Assembly: GCF_010119235.1 (NCBI RefSeq)
Contig: NZ_JAAATZ010000001.1
Coordinates: 2,696,501 to 2,760,500 of the forward strand
From: Flavobacterium phycosphaerae
GTDB taxonomy: Bacteria > Bacteroidota > Bacteroidia > Flavobacteriales > Flavobacteriaceae
Direction: 5' to 3'
DNA: 64,000 nucleotides
Part shown: piece by piece, positions 50,809 through 58,468 of the stretch
Position numbering within the stretch: the stretch's first letter is position 1
How the letters are laid out: each line of letters starts with the position of its first letter
Translations under genes and position numbers: made by a program
The notes under the pieces: generated by a model
Told to the model about the DNA's origin: nothing
The model's input: only the letters and a program-made list of their open reading frames with translations
The model's database searches: none

Positions 50809-51365
50809 GGAGTAAAGTTCCGTCTCAATAAGGAATAAATGACCGTATCCCAAAATTTACCTTCCCATAGTTCATTTTCCAAAATATGAGCTTCTTTAAC
50901 AAAACCGTTTTTTAGTAAAACCCGCTCCGAAGCCGTATTATCAGGGTCAATAACGGCCTCAATCGAATGTAAATTCATTTGCTCAAAACCATAACGCACT
51001 ACAGCCTTTATCGCTTCAGTTATATAACCCTTACCATTATATTCAGGCAATGACATATAGCCAATTTCCGCCCGATGATTCTCCAGTTGAATTCGGTAAT
51101 GCCCTATGATACCAATGATTTTGTTACTTCCTTTAACAGTAATTCCCCAATTAATCCCAACATTACTCGCTATCTTTTCTTCAATCATGGCAATATGCTC
51201 CAAGGCATCTTCTCTGGTTTTAGCCAAAGGACGCGGTATATATTTCATAGTTTCCGGATTCCCTCGCATAGCAAATACTTCCTCTACATCGTTTTCATCA
51301 ATACGACGCAACACTAAACGCTCAGTCTCTAAATTTTGAAAGGGGTGGAAATTAATCGTAAGCAT
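50805..51365 (-). CDS. GNAT family N-acetyltransferase (RimJ/RimL-like)
   Basis: 186 aa. N-terminal LETERLVLRRIDENDVEEVFAM is typical of the RimJ/RimL/SpeG subgroup (Acetyltransf_3). INWGITVKGSNKIIGIIGHYRI and AEIGYMSLPEYNGKGYITEAIKAVVRYGF (in part) carry the acetyl-CoA pyrophosphate-binding loop. HSIEAVIDPDNTASERVLLKNGFVKE completes the motif. Substrate unknown, either a ribosomal protein N-terminus or a small amine. Confidence 0.9.
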   Translation of the reverse strand: MLTINFHPFQNLETERLVLRRIDENDVEEVFAMRGNPETMKYIPRPLAKTREDALEHIAMIEEKIASNVGINWGITVKGSNKIIGIIGHYRIQLENHRAEIGYMSLPEYNGKGYITEAIKAVVRYGFEQMNLHSIEAVIDPDNTASERVLLKNGFVKEAHILENELWEGKFWDTVIYSLLRRNFTP

Positions 51366-51386
51366 GCTTTTTCTTTTTTCGTAAAA

Positions 51387-52310
51387 TTAGATAATTTCTA
51401 TACTAAAACGATACTCTTGTGAAGATTTACCAGCCAACAGTTGAATACCTTCTTTCTCAATAATATTCCCGCTGGCAGCCAAAGTATCCGAATACCCCGC
51501 CCAAGGTTCCAGGCAAATAAACGGAGCATTCTTCTTAGTCCAAATACCAAAATTGGGAAAACCACTAAACTTAAAGTTCAATAAAGGCACTTCATTTTCA
51601 AAAATCTGAATTTGCTTTGATGACAACGATTTAAAAATCAAAGCATCCCGCTCAAAAAGAGAATAAGCCAGTGGTAATCGACCGGTATTCAACTGAATTT
51701 CCCGCTTGTTCTCGGAAAGCAAATCATTTTCCAGCGCATAACTTAACAACTTTTCATCAGTTTCAAATTGTAAACTGTACTTCTCAAACGAATCATTCAA
51801 AGCAAAAGCCGGATGACCACCAATAGAGTAGGGCATGACTCCTTTCCCTTGATTAATAACAGTATAAGTAATAGTTAATTCGGCATCAACCAACAAATAA
51901 GTCACCAGCAATTCAAATTCAAAGGGAAAAGCTTGCTTTGTGGCTTCATTACATTGTAAAGAAAAAACTACTTTATTATTTTCACTTGATATTAATTTAA
52001 AATCCATATCGCGGGCAAATCCATGACGCGATAGTTTATAAGATTTATTTTGATAGTGATACGAATTGTTTTTTAAAGTCCCCACTATCGGAAAGAGCAC
52101 AGGGGAGTGTTTTCCCCAATATTCGGGGTTTCCTTCCCAAATGTATTCTCTTTTGGAACTAACATTTTGCAACGATTGAAGTTCGGCTCCCTTAGAATCA
52201 ATAGTGACCGAGAGTATTGAATTTGAGATAGTTGTAATCAAACCGGAATTGTATTTTTTAATTGAAAAATTTGGTTCGCAAATATATTTGTTTAATTTTA
52301 TTCTGCCCAT
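51387..52310 (-). CDS. Aldose 1-epimerase family protein
   Basis: 307 aa galactose-mutarotase-like beta-sandwich. Seen: VTIDSKGAELQSLQN, YIWEGNPEYWGKHSPVLFPIVG, YKLSRHGFARDMDF (His), VMPYSIGGHPAF (the catalytic His motif) and FICLEPWAGYSDT with Glu. It interconverts sugar anomers. It belongs to the YeaD/LacX-like branch. An ATG closer to SILSVTIDSKG would also be possible, since the first 25 residues are not conserved. Confidence 0.87.
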   Translation of the reverse strand: MGRIKLNKYICEPNFSIKKYNSGLITTISNSILSVTIDSKGAELQSLQNVSSKREYIWEGNPEYWGKHSPVLFPIVGTLKNNSYHYQNKSYKLSRHGFARDMDFKLISSENNKVVFSLQCNEATKQAFPFEFELLVTYLLVDAELTITYTVINQGKGVMPYSIGGHPAFALNDSFEKYSLQFETDEKLLSYALENDLLSENKREIQLNTGRLPLAYSLFERDALIFKSLSSKQIQIFENEVPLLNFKFSGFPNFGIWTKKNAPFICLEPWAGYSDTLAASGNIIEKEGIQLLAGKSSQEYRFSIEII

Positions 52311-52340
52311 TAATCGTATACTAACTTAATCCTATGCATT

Positions 52341-52622
52341 ATGAAACCAAATTTCGAAGCTATTGATAAGGACAAAATTCAGCTCCTTTCCTTTCCGCAA
52401 ACAGATGTTTTACAATCCCGAGAAGAAATGCAGCAACGCTATCTTGATTTAAACAGAGCCTTGGCTTTGGGAAATCTGGAACATTCTAAAATCAGAATTT
52501 ATTTTGAAGACAACCAATCTAAAAAAGTAGTCGAAACTACCGTTTGGGCGGTAACCGATCAACGAGTCATACTCAAGCAAGGCCATTCCATCCCCATAAA
52601 CCGAATTTATAAATCGGCTTAA
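52341..52622 (+). CDS. Conserved hypothetical protein
   Basis: 93 aa soluble protein with no motif that I recognise. The second half (SKIRIYFEDNQSKKVVETTV followed by WAVTDQRVILKQGHSIPINRI) looks like a small beta domain. ATG start and a strong UUCG terminator support a real gene. Divergent from the aldose epimerase. Function unknown. Confidence 0.7.
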   Translation: MKPNFEAIDKDKIQLLSFPQTDVLQSREEMQQRYLDLNRALALGNLEHSKIRIYFEDNQSKKVVETTVWAVTDQRVILKQGHSIPINRIYKSA

Positions 52623-52624
52623 TC

Positions 52625-52654
52625 AAAAAAAACCACTCTTCGGAGTGGTTTTTT
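52625..52654 (+). terminator. Terminator with UUCG tetraloop
   Basis: AACCACTC (52631-52638), loop TTCG, GAGTGGTT (52643-52650), flanked by A6 and T-rich runs. Confidence 0.93.
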
Positions 52655-52873
52655 AGTTTTGGCGGTATGCAATTTCAGCATCGATGAAATGCACTTAAGT
52701 AAGAATTACTCTTATATAAAACAATAAAAAGTGTAGTTTATCGATTTTATTTGTGTTTTAAACGATAAAATACGTAAAATTGTCTAACCAAATCAAACAA
52801 TACGTTCTGTCAATATTAATTCAATAAAGTGTTTGCCCCACATCTACTTTATTAAAAAACTTAACCTACTACT

Positions 52874-53377
52874 ATGAAAGCAAAAATGTTTAGAGCATTG
52901 TTGCCGTTAGCAATCGTGTTCACTATGGTATCTTGTTCTTCCGATTCTTCTGAAGACACTACAGCAGACAAAAAAGTTGTAACTACCTACAATTACAACG
53001 ACACTGAGTCAAAGCTGGTTACTTTAATCAACAATTACCGTCAAAGCATTGGATTGAATACTTTAGAAGTAATCAATCACATCTCTTACAAATCAGAAGA
53101 GCACAATCTTTACATGATTGAGAATAAAGTGGTAAACCACGATTACTTTCAACAACGCTCAGACAATTTCAAACAAGTATTAGGAGCAGAAAGAGTAGGC
53201 GAAAACGTAGCTTACAATTACAACACTGCAGAAAGCGCTTTCAGTGCTTGGATGAACAGTCCGACACACAGAGCCAACATTGAAGGGAATTTTACCCATT
53301 TCGGAATTTCCGTAACGACTGACCCGGTATCCGGGAGAAAATATTACACCAACATGTTTATTAAAAAATTACCTTAA
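52874..53377 (+). CDS. CAP-domain lipoprotein
   Basis: 167 aa. Lipobox Cys at 21 (FTMVSCSSD). The CAP/SCP-PR1 domain (about 45-165) has LVTLINNYRQSIGLNTL, KSEEHNLYMIENKVVNHDYF with the two active-cleft residues, RVGENVAYN, FSAWMNSPTHRANI and FTHFGISVTTDP. Bacterial CAP proteins are extracellular with unclear role. The 220-base region upstream is AT-rich and contains an inverted TTTATCG/CGATAAA. Confidence 0.9.
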   Translation: MKAKMFRALLPLAIVFTMVSCSSDSSEDTTADKKVVTTYNYNDTESKLVTLINNYRQSIGLNTLEVINHISYKSEEHNLYMIENKVVNHDYFQQRSDNFKQVLGAERVGENVAYNYNTAESAFSAWMNSPTHRANIEGNFTHFGISVTTDPVSGRKYYTNMFIKKLP

Positions 53378-53444
53378 TAACCATTCGTACAAAGAGAAAA
53401 TAATAGTTTGATTATTGTTTTGTTTGATTTTGACAGATCTAAAA

Positions 53445-53470
53445 ACCCACTTCCCCAAGTGGGTTTTTTA
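53445..53470 (+). terminator. Bidirectional terminator after the CAP gene
   Basis: ACCCACTT (53445-53452) with AAGTGGGT (53457-53464), loop CCCC, flanked by A and T runs. It serves the CAP gene and the convergent exonuclease gene. Confidence 0.9.
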
Positions 53471-53472
53471 GT

Positions 53473-54069
53473 TTATTTAAATCCTAAACGGGTCTTGAGT
53501 TTTAAGAACAATAAAGCGATGGAATAGGCGTCTTCAGAAGCTGAGTTCTTTTCGCTTTGCGGTATTTTATACAACTTACTTAAGTCATCCAGAGAGAATG
53601 ATTTATTGGTTATATCCAATAATTTTTGATGCATGATTTCAATATCCAAAGCTTCATTTTTCAACTTGCCACATTCCATTTTTTCCAGGGCTTCATTAAT
53701 CATTTCAATATCAAAATGAATGCGATGGCCCACCAATACAGCGTTCCCAATATAATCTACTAAGGATTGAATGGCCTGCGGTTCCGCCAACTTAGATAGT
53801 TTGCTTTCAATCAAAAACTCATTGGATAAACCATTATCATGAAGATATTTGTATTGTAAAATAACCACTTCAAAGTTGTCCCCAATTTTAATGATATCAT
53901 TGACTACACCTATAGCTCCAAAGGAAAGTATCACGTCTTTCTTCGGATTTAAGCCTGTCGTTTCGGTACTTAAGATAACATATCTATTGGATTTCGTTTC
54001 AAACTTAGCCAAATACAATTTCCAAAATTCAGGATATTCTTTATTGATATTTTTAATCCAATCTAGCAT
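53473..54069 (-). CDS. DnaQ-like 3'-5' exonuclease domain protein with altered motif I
   Basis: 198 aa RNase-H-fold exonuclease domain. Motif I reads VILSTETTGLNPKKD: the first catalytic Asp of the usual DxE is Ser. Motif II VLVGHRIHFDIEMINEAL keeps its Asp, and the final ASEDAYSIALLFLKL motif keeps Glu-Asp. Activity may be reduced or lost. One base separates it from the cNMP/CBS/DUF294 gene, a pairing seen in other bacteria, suggesting the exonuclease acts with that signalling protein. Confidence 0.85.
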   Translation of the reverse strand: MLDWIKNINKEYPEFWKLYLAKFETKSNRYVILSTETTGLNPKKDVILSFGAIGVVNDIIKIGDNFEVVILQYKYLHDNGLSNEFLIESKLSKLAEPQAIQSLVDYIGNAVLVGHRIHFDIEMINEALEKMECGKLKNEALDIEIMHQKLLDITNKSFSLDDLSKLYKIPQSEKNSASEDAYSIALLFLKLKTRLGFK

Positions 54070-54070
54070 A

Positions 54071-55987
54071 TTATGAGAATTGTGTCAATCTGAATTTATC
54101 TTTTATTAATTCTTCTAATTCTTTCATCGGTCCTAAAGCATTTTTCAGCTTTTCTTTGTCGGCTTTAGTAAGTTCCTCTACATTGATAAAGTCACCGGTA
54201 CTGTCGTTTTTAAGTCCTTCAAGCGTTCTGAATTTTGACAAAATAAGAAAGGCATCAGCACAATTTAAATAGATTTCTGCATATTTAGGATCTACCATGG
54301 CCAATTGCTTGAAACGCAAATAAGTATTGTTAATCCCTCTCAAATTCAAATTAATAGCGAAAAGTCGAGCTCCATCAACCAAAGGCATAATAGCTCTGTT
54401 TTTTATGTCAAATTTACCTTTGTGATCACCATCTTCTTCCAAGTTAAATTTTTTGAAAAAATTCAATGGCGGATTTTTGCGCAGGGCATCGTTACCTAGA
54501 TAATCAAAGAATAAGATGTTATTTTTAGAGTTATTGAAAATCACATCTGTTATAGCATCTTCAATTTTTCCTTCGCCAAAGGCAATTTCATAATCAAAAA
54601 AGATACTGCTAATATCATTAGATTTTTCACCCGGCGTTTTCATCCAACTGTTGTATTGTTTTATCCAATCGGTCAATGATTTACACCAAAGCATATTACT
54701 GGCCATGTGACCGTTAGGACAGAATTCATAACCTACTTTTTCTAATATAGTGGTGGCTCGTTTGGCTAATTTTAAAAAGTAATCTTTGACATCACGGTAT
54801 TTTTCCACCGCTACATCTTCAAATACTAAAATACTATCTTGGTCTGTTAGTAAAAGTTGCTCTTTTCTACCTTGACTGCCAATGCTAAGCCATGCAAATC
54901 GGGCGGGAGGTGAACCTAAATCAAGTATAGCCAATTCAACCGATCTTTTTACGATAGCCGTTATTATTTCGCCGGAAATATTATAAATATGGGGCAAAGG
55001 AATATTTTTAGCGATTGATGTTTGAATCAAATCAGTAAGTTTTTCACGAACTTGCCTTAATTCTTTGGGTGAAAGAGAACGTTTAATTTCTTTTATCAAA
55101 ACACCCGGATTATTCGCTTGCGCTACAATTAAGTCGTGTTCAGAAATGATTCCTTTGACATCAGATTTGTCAGAGCCGTCAGCGGTTACACACAAATGAC
55201 TAACATTGTTTTTTAACAATAATAACTGAGCTTCAGCCACAGAAACATTTTCAGGAACCGTAATAACAGGCGAGGACATGATTTTGTCAACGGTATTGGT
55301 AATCGGAAATCTTCCGTTGGCAATTTTACTTCTGAAATCGGTATCCGTTACAATACCAATAGGTTGATTTTGCTCGGTAATTAAGGCACTGTCAATTAAA
55401 TTTTCAGTCATTAACTGTGCCGCATCTTTAATGATGGTTGTGGCTGCAATTTTAATCGGCGTTTTATTATAAGCTAAAGACTGAAAATACTGAATTTCAT
55501 TAGCTTGATTTTCGGTGTAAACATTATCGGTAATAAGTTTTCCTCGATTTTCTTTATCAAAAGGATTGCGAGTATTGGTAGCAAAACTTTCCAGCAAGAA
55601 ATCGAGAACTTGTGAATTTTGTGCCACAAAAGGTTTAAAAACATTAATAGGAATGGCATACACTATACTGTCTTCACGAGCTTTAGCAGTCATCATATAA
55701 TTGTTTTTGGCAAAAAAGGGACGCAAACCAAAAACATCACCGGCATAACATTTATTCAATAAGGTTTCCTCAGCGTCAGCAATTACAGAAAGATTAATAA
55801 CTCCGGAAGCCACTACATAAAAACTATCGTGAAGCTTATCGTCAATTTGAAATAAAATTTTGTGCTTATCCAAATTAACGACACCAATACTGGTAGCGAC
55901 CTGAATCAATTCATCATAACTCAGATAATCAAATGGCGGATATTCTTTTAAGAAGTTAGCAATATTTTCAGCTATCGAATTACTCAT
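54071..55987 (-). CDS. cNMP-binding/CBS/DUF294 nucleotidyltransferase-like protein
   Basis: 638 aa multidomain regulator. Cyclic-nucleotide-binding domain (about 15-125; LDKHKILFQIDDKLHDSFYVV and LNKCYAGDVFGLRPFF), two CBS repeats (about 170-295; PIGIVTDTDFRSKI, VSHLCVTADGSDKSDVKGIISEHDLI in part), a DUF294 nucleotidyltransferase-like domain (about 320-460; WLSIGSQGRKEQLLLTDQDSILVF with the GS...D-x-D metal site) and a DUF294 C-terminal domain. Relatives include GlnD-like enzymes. Precise substrate unknown. Co-transcribed with the exonuclease; its start lies about 140 bases from the left dif-like site. Confidence 0.9.
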   Translation of the reverse strand: MSNSIAENIANFLKEYPPFDYLSYDELIQVATSIGVVNLDKHKILFQIDDKLHDSFYVVASGVINLSVIADAEETLLNKCYAGDVFGLRPFFAKNNYMMTAKAREDSIVYAIPINVFKPFVAQNSQVLDFLLESFATNTRNPFDKENRGKLITDNVYTENQANEIQYFQSLAYNKTPIKIAATTIIKDAAQLMTENLIDSALITEQNQPIGIVTDTDFRSKIANGRFPITNTVDKIMSSPVITVPENVSVAEAQLLLLKNNVSHLCVTADGSDKSDVKGIISEHDLIVAQANNPGVLIKEIKRSLSPKELRQVREKLTDLIQTSIAKNIPLPHIYNISGEIITAIVKRSVELAILDLGSPPARFAWLSIGSQGRKEQLLLTDQDSILVFEDVAVEKYRDVKDYFLKLAKRATTILEKVGYEFCPNGHMASNMLWCKSLTDWIKQYNSWMKTPGEKSNDISSIFFDYEIAFGEGKIEDAITDVIFNNSKNNILFFDYLGNDALRKNPPLNFFKKFNLEEDGDHKGKFDIKNRAIMPLVDGARLFAINLNLRGINNTYLRFKQLAMVDPKYAEIYLNCADAFLILSKFRTLEGLKNDSTGDFINVEELTKADKEKLKNALGPMKELEELIKDKFRLTQFS

Positions 55988-56120
55988 GATGCAAACAAGT
56001 TTAATTTAATGCAATTTGGTACCGACAAAAATAAGAAAGCTTTATCCAAGTTAGGGGCAATTGTTAAAAAGATTTGAAAACTAATAAAGGAGTTAGAATG
56101 GGTTACTTTAGAAATAATCT

Positions 56121-56148
56121 ATTTTACATAATATAAATTATGATTCGT
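56121..56148 (+). other. Left dif-like attachment site (attL)
   Basis: ATTTTACATAA, TATAAA and TTATGATTCGT give the 11+6+11 layout of XerC arm, core and XerD arm. CATAA and TTATG around the core are exact inverted repeats, as in known dif sites. It shares 21 of 22 bases with the right site (56125-56146 against 62595-62616). Confidence 0.85.
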
Positions 56149-56153
56149 CACAA

Positions 56154-57500
56154 ATGGCGCAAATCTTTGATAAACAGTATTTTAGTGATGAACAAAGATA
56201 CAAAATGACAGCAAATGACAGTCATACGGATTTGGTCCACGATTGCGTAGATTCGCACATGAAAAAATCCAAGGGCTTAGACCCTGAAAAGGGAATTTTT
56301 GGGAACCAAAAAACCCTACTTGATAATAATACGGTTTTGGTACGCCACACCGATTCAAATCTACCTGAAAACTTACACCACACAAAGGATTTTGCAGATA
56401 TCTACAAAACGTTGCTTTTCCGCATGCGAAATGTAGCTAAAACCAATTCCACTATAAAAGAAATTCAAGAGCATAGACGACCAAGAATACATTTTTGTGG
56501 TTATGCTCCACATCACCCCGATACTTCTCATATCAGCATGTGTAAGAGCGACACGGGAAACTATTTCTTTAATGGTCTTGCTAACTGTGGTGGCTATTGG
56601 CGTTGTCCCGTTTGTGCTGTTAAGATATCAGAAAACAAAAAAGAACTTATCACGCGCATAATAACAGCACACCAATCAAAAAAAATGTCAATAGGCTTTC
56701 TGACTTTGACTGTAAGGCACTCCAAACATGACACTCTAAAAAAATCATTAGATAAAATTTTATCTAACTATAGAACAATTCAAAATCAAAGGTTCTATTC
56801 TCGTGGTAAAAAAGACATTGGTTTGATTGGCCAAATTAAAACCTTAGAAATAACTAAATCATGGGAAAACGGATGGCATCCGCATTTACATTTGTTATTC
56901 TTCTACAATCACAATGATGTTAACTCAATTCAAAAATTCCAAAAGAATTTTATTTCAAAATGGTTTAAATTCAAAGACAATAACGGCCTGCTTCGTGCTC
57001 AAAATCAAAAAATGGTCACTTCTGATATCTCCGATTATTTAGCAAAATATGATATCACTTCTGAAATGACAAAGGGTAACATCAAAGGCTCAAAGGGTTT
57101 AACCCCATTTACTGCACTTGGTAAGCTCGCTCTAAATGACTTTGAGAATCACAAAGAAAAAGCCTATCTGTATGGCATGTATTGTGAATACGTCGAGCAA
57201 ACGCAAGGCAGACACTATGTAAATATTAGCAAATCAATATCTAAACTATATCACGATGAAATAAAAGACCTTAACAAAACAGACCAAGAAATTGTTGACG
57301 AAGTAACGATTGACGAAATTCTGCTTAAGATATCCATTCCTATTTGGAAAAAGATAGCTCAACATGACCTGCAACCCCTTGTAATAAACAAATGGAAGCA
57401 AAACGGAATAGATGGCGTTTACAACCTCTTAACTTATTTCCGAGATTTTGAAAACATAATGATTGAAATTGATAAAAACAATATACACGTAATAACATGA
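56154..57500 (+). CDS. rep: Rolling-circle replication initiator (HUH Rep)
   Basis: 448 aa. HUH endonuclease of the Rep_1 (pC194-like) type. Motif I is GFLTLTVRH (181-189), the HUH motif is GWHPHLHLLFF (His244 and His246), and the candidate nicking tyrosines are in SDYLAKYD (Tyr295, Tyr299). A cysteine cluster (Cys145, Cys151, Cys154, with Cys130) probably binds zinc. It should nick the plus origin and drive rolling-circle replication. The ATG at 56154 lies six bases from the end of attL; an internal ATG at 56205 is possible. In the integrated state it lacks the element's own upstream DNA. Confidence 0.93.
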   Translation: MAQIFDKQYFSDEQRYKMTANDSHTDLVHDCVDSHMKKSKGLDPEKGIFGNQKTLLDNNTVLVRHTDSNLPENLHHTKDFADIYKTLLFRMRNVAKTNSTIKEIQEHRRPRIHFCGYAPHHPDTSHISMCKSDTGNYFFNGLANCGGYWRCPVCAVKISENKKELITRIITAHQSKKMSIGFLTLTVRHSKHDTLKKSLDKILSNYRTIQNQRFYSRGKKDIGLIGQIKTLEITKSWENGWHPHLHLLFFYNHNDVNSIQKFQKNFISKWFKFKDNNGLLRAQNQKMVTSDISDYLAKYDITSEMTKGNIKGSKGLTPFTALGKLALNDFENHKEKAYLYGMYCEYVEQTQGRHYVNISKSISKLYHDEIKDLNKTDQEIVDEVTIDEILLKISIPIWKKIAQHDLQPLVINKWKQNGIDGVYNLLTYFRDFENIMIEIDKNNIHVIT

Positions 57501-57613
57501 AAAATCAATACGATAATCAACTAAGCATCACACAAGATTTAAACGACTGGGTTGTAATTGACCCGAAATTATTTAGCCATGTCTTTTTGTCGCGACTGCA
57601 AAAACTTCAATAA
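57497..57613 (+). CDS. Small element protein, 38 aa
   Basis: The ATG overlaps the rep stop codon (ATGA), the classic sign of translational coupling. The 38-residue product (MKNQYDNQLSITQDLNDW, then VVIDPKLFSHVFLSRLQKLQ) is acidic then basic and has no known domain. It overlaps the next gene by 35 bases in another frame. Weakly supported beyond start position and composition. Confidence 0.5.
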   Translation: MKNQYDNQLSITQDLNDWVVIDPKLFSHVFLSRLQKLQ

Positions 57614-57821
57614 TTCCGGTTACATAAACAACCCTTTAACGGCTCATGTAGGGTTCTGCATACAATACAGTCAAACTACAAGATTATTGGAAGATGAACC
57701 ATGTAAAGCCTTTAATACTCAATTTTCAGAACATTTTGAGGCTGTTAGACAAAAGCATGTAGAAAATGTGCTAAAAGCACGCAAAAACCAAAACCAACAA
57801 AAACAATTAACACTTTTTTAA
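57579..57821 (+). CDS. Small cysteine-containing element protein
   Basis: 80 aa from the ATG at 57579. The N-terminal CRDCKNF pair and later Cys in VGFCIQYS and DEPCKAFN suggest a small zinc-binding fold. The C-terminus is a Lys/Gln-rich helix. A TTG at 57558 would add seven residues. It resembles small zinc-ribbon proteins on plasmids and phages, possibly nucleic-acid binding. It is one base from the next gene. Confidence 0.65.
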   Translation: MSFCRDCKNFNNSGYINNPLTAHVGFCIQYSQTTRLLEDEPCKAFNTQFSEHFEAVRQKHVENVLKARKNQNQQKQLTLF

Positions 57822-57822
57822 A

Positions 57823-58002
57823 ATGAAAGATTACACTATCGAATTTTACAAAGATGCCTCTAACGGTCACCGTGCGAGAATCAAATCAAATTCAAATGGC
57901 AAAATTATTTTTGCCTCGTCTGAAAGTTATGAAAATCGCATTGACTGTGAACAAAATTTGCGTGACGTATTTCATGCTGTTTTTGAGTCCGATTTAATTT
58001 AA
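57823..58002 (+). CDS. DUF1508 (YegP-like) small protein
   Basis: 59 aa. FYKDASNGHRARIKSNSNGK followed by IIFASSESYENRIDCEQNL matches the YegP/DUF1508 repeat: an FY start, a WR-like or ARI segment, then NGxIIxxSExYxxxxxxxxxI. Single repeat unit, where cellular YegP has two. Host or phage role not known. One base after the preceding stop codon. Confidence 0.7.
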   Translation: MKDYTIEFYKDASNGHRARIKSNSNGKIIFASSESYENRIDCEQNLRDVFHAVFESDLI

Positions 58003-58012
58003 AGGAAGTATC

Positions 58013-58150
58013 ATGAAATCAACTTTGATAATTATTTTCAGTTTACTTCTTGGGATAGTATGCCTATCAGCATTTATATGTTTTTCGCCAATACTTCTTA
58101 TAGTTGGGTTCATCCCAAAAAAACGTAATGTAAAACAAAGGGGAGAATGA
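58013..58150 (+). CDS. Single-pass membrane peptide, 45 aa
   Basis: 45 aa with one long hydrophobic stretch (about 4-32, LIIIFSLLLGIVCLSAFIC in part) followed by a basic tail KKRNVKQRGE. Ten bases after the DUF1508 gene. Likely inserted in the inner membrane with the tail in the cytoplasm. Role unknown; a lysis or virion membrane protein is possible. A 9-bp hairpin overlaps its stop codon. Confidence 0.65.
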   Translation: MKSTLIIIFSLLLGIVCLSAFICFSPILLIVGFIPKKRNVKQRGE

Positions 58151-58162
58151 CCCTCTCCCCTT
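58138..58162 (+). terminator. Hairpin overlapping the stop of the 45-aa gene
   Basis: AAGGGGAGA (58138-58146) with TCTCCCCTT (58154-58162), 7-nt loop containing the TGA. Only a weak T tail follows, so it may attenuate rather than terminate. Confidence 0.55.
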
Positions 58163-58177
58163 CTTAATTAGCCAATC

Positions 58178-58354
58178 ATGAGCGATACAACCAATTATAA
58201 GCCTTTTCAGGCTTTATCTTCAAAAGATATTGAAAGTCTTTTATTTAATATTTCAGAACGTACTGCACAACAGTATCTTACTGATATAAAGCGTACCTAT
58301 GATTTGAAAGTAGTTACTTATTATCATTTCAAAATGTATTTTAAAATCGGATAA
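58178..58354 (+). CDS. Small HTH-like regulator, 58 aa
   Basis: 58 aa. NISERTAQQYLTDIKRTYDL followed by KVVTYYHFKMYFKI has the pattern of a helix-turn-helix in which the SxxTAQxYLxDIK helix recognises DNA; similar short proteins occur in Bacteroidota prophages. A row of four TACG motifs at about one-turn spacing begins three bases after its stop codon, suggesting it binds there and controls the structural genes. Function inferred. Confidence 0.6.
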   Translation: MSDTTNYKPFQALSSKDIESLLFNISERTAQQYLTDIKRTYDLKVVTYYHFKMYFKIG

Positions 58355-58356
58355 AT

Positions 58357-58392
58357 TACGTTATATACGCAAAAATACGCAAAAACTACGTT
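58357..58392. promoter_or_regulatory. Candidate operator: four TACG motifs at helical spacing
   Basis: TACG at 58357, 58366, 58376 and 58387 (steps of 9, 10 and 11 bp). The middle two are TACGCAAAAA and the outer two are TACGTTA. Located between the HTH-like gene and the structural genes. Confidence 0.55.
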
Positions 58393-58424
58393 AAACCGCA
58401 AAACTCAAATTTTGTGGTTTTTTT
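58393..58424 (+). terminator. Terminator between early and structural genes
   Basis: AAACCGCAAAA (58393-58403), loop CTCAAA, TTTTGTGGTTT (58410-58420) with one G-T pair, then T run. It separates the rep block from the candidate capsid block. Confidence 0.85.
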
Positions 58425-58468
58425 ATACCTCAAATTTGCCTTAACATTTAAACATAAAATAAAAAAAT

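Noticed and set aside
50515-50853. Minus-strand repeat protein over the 21-bp minisatellite
   Set aside because: It is open only because the repeat period is a multiple of three; it overlaps the GNAT gene end and has no family match.
52656-52873. Possible small RNA in the AT-rich gap before the CAP gene
   Set aside because: An inverted TTTATCG/CGATAAA is present, but there is no clear promoter-terminator pair.
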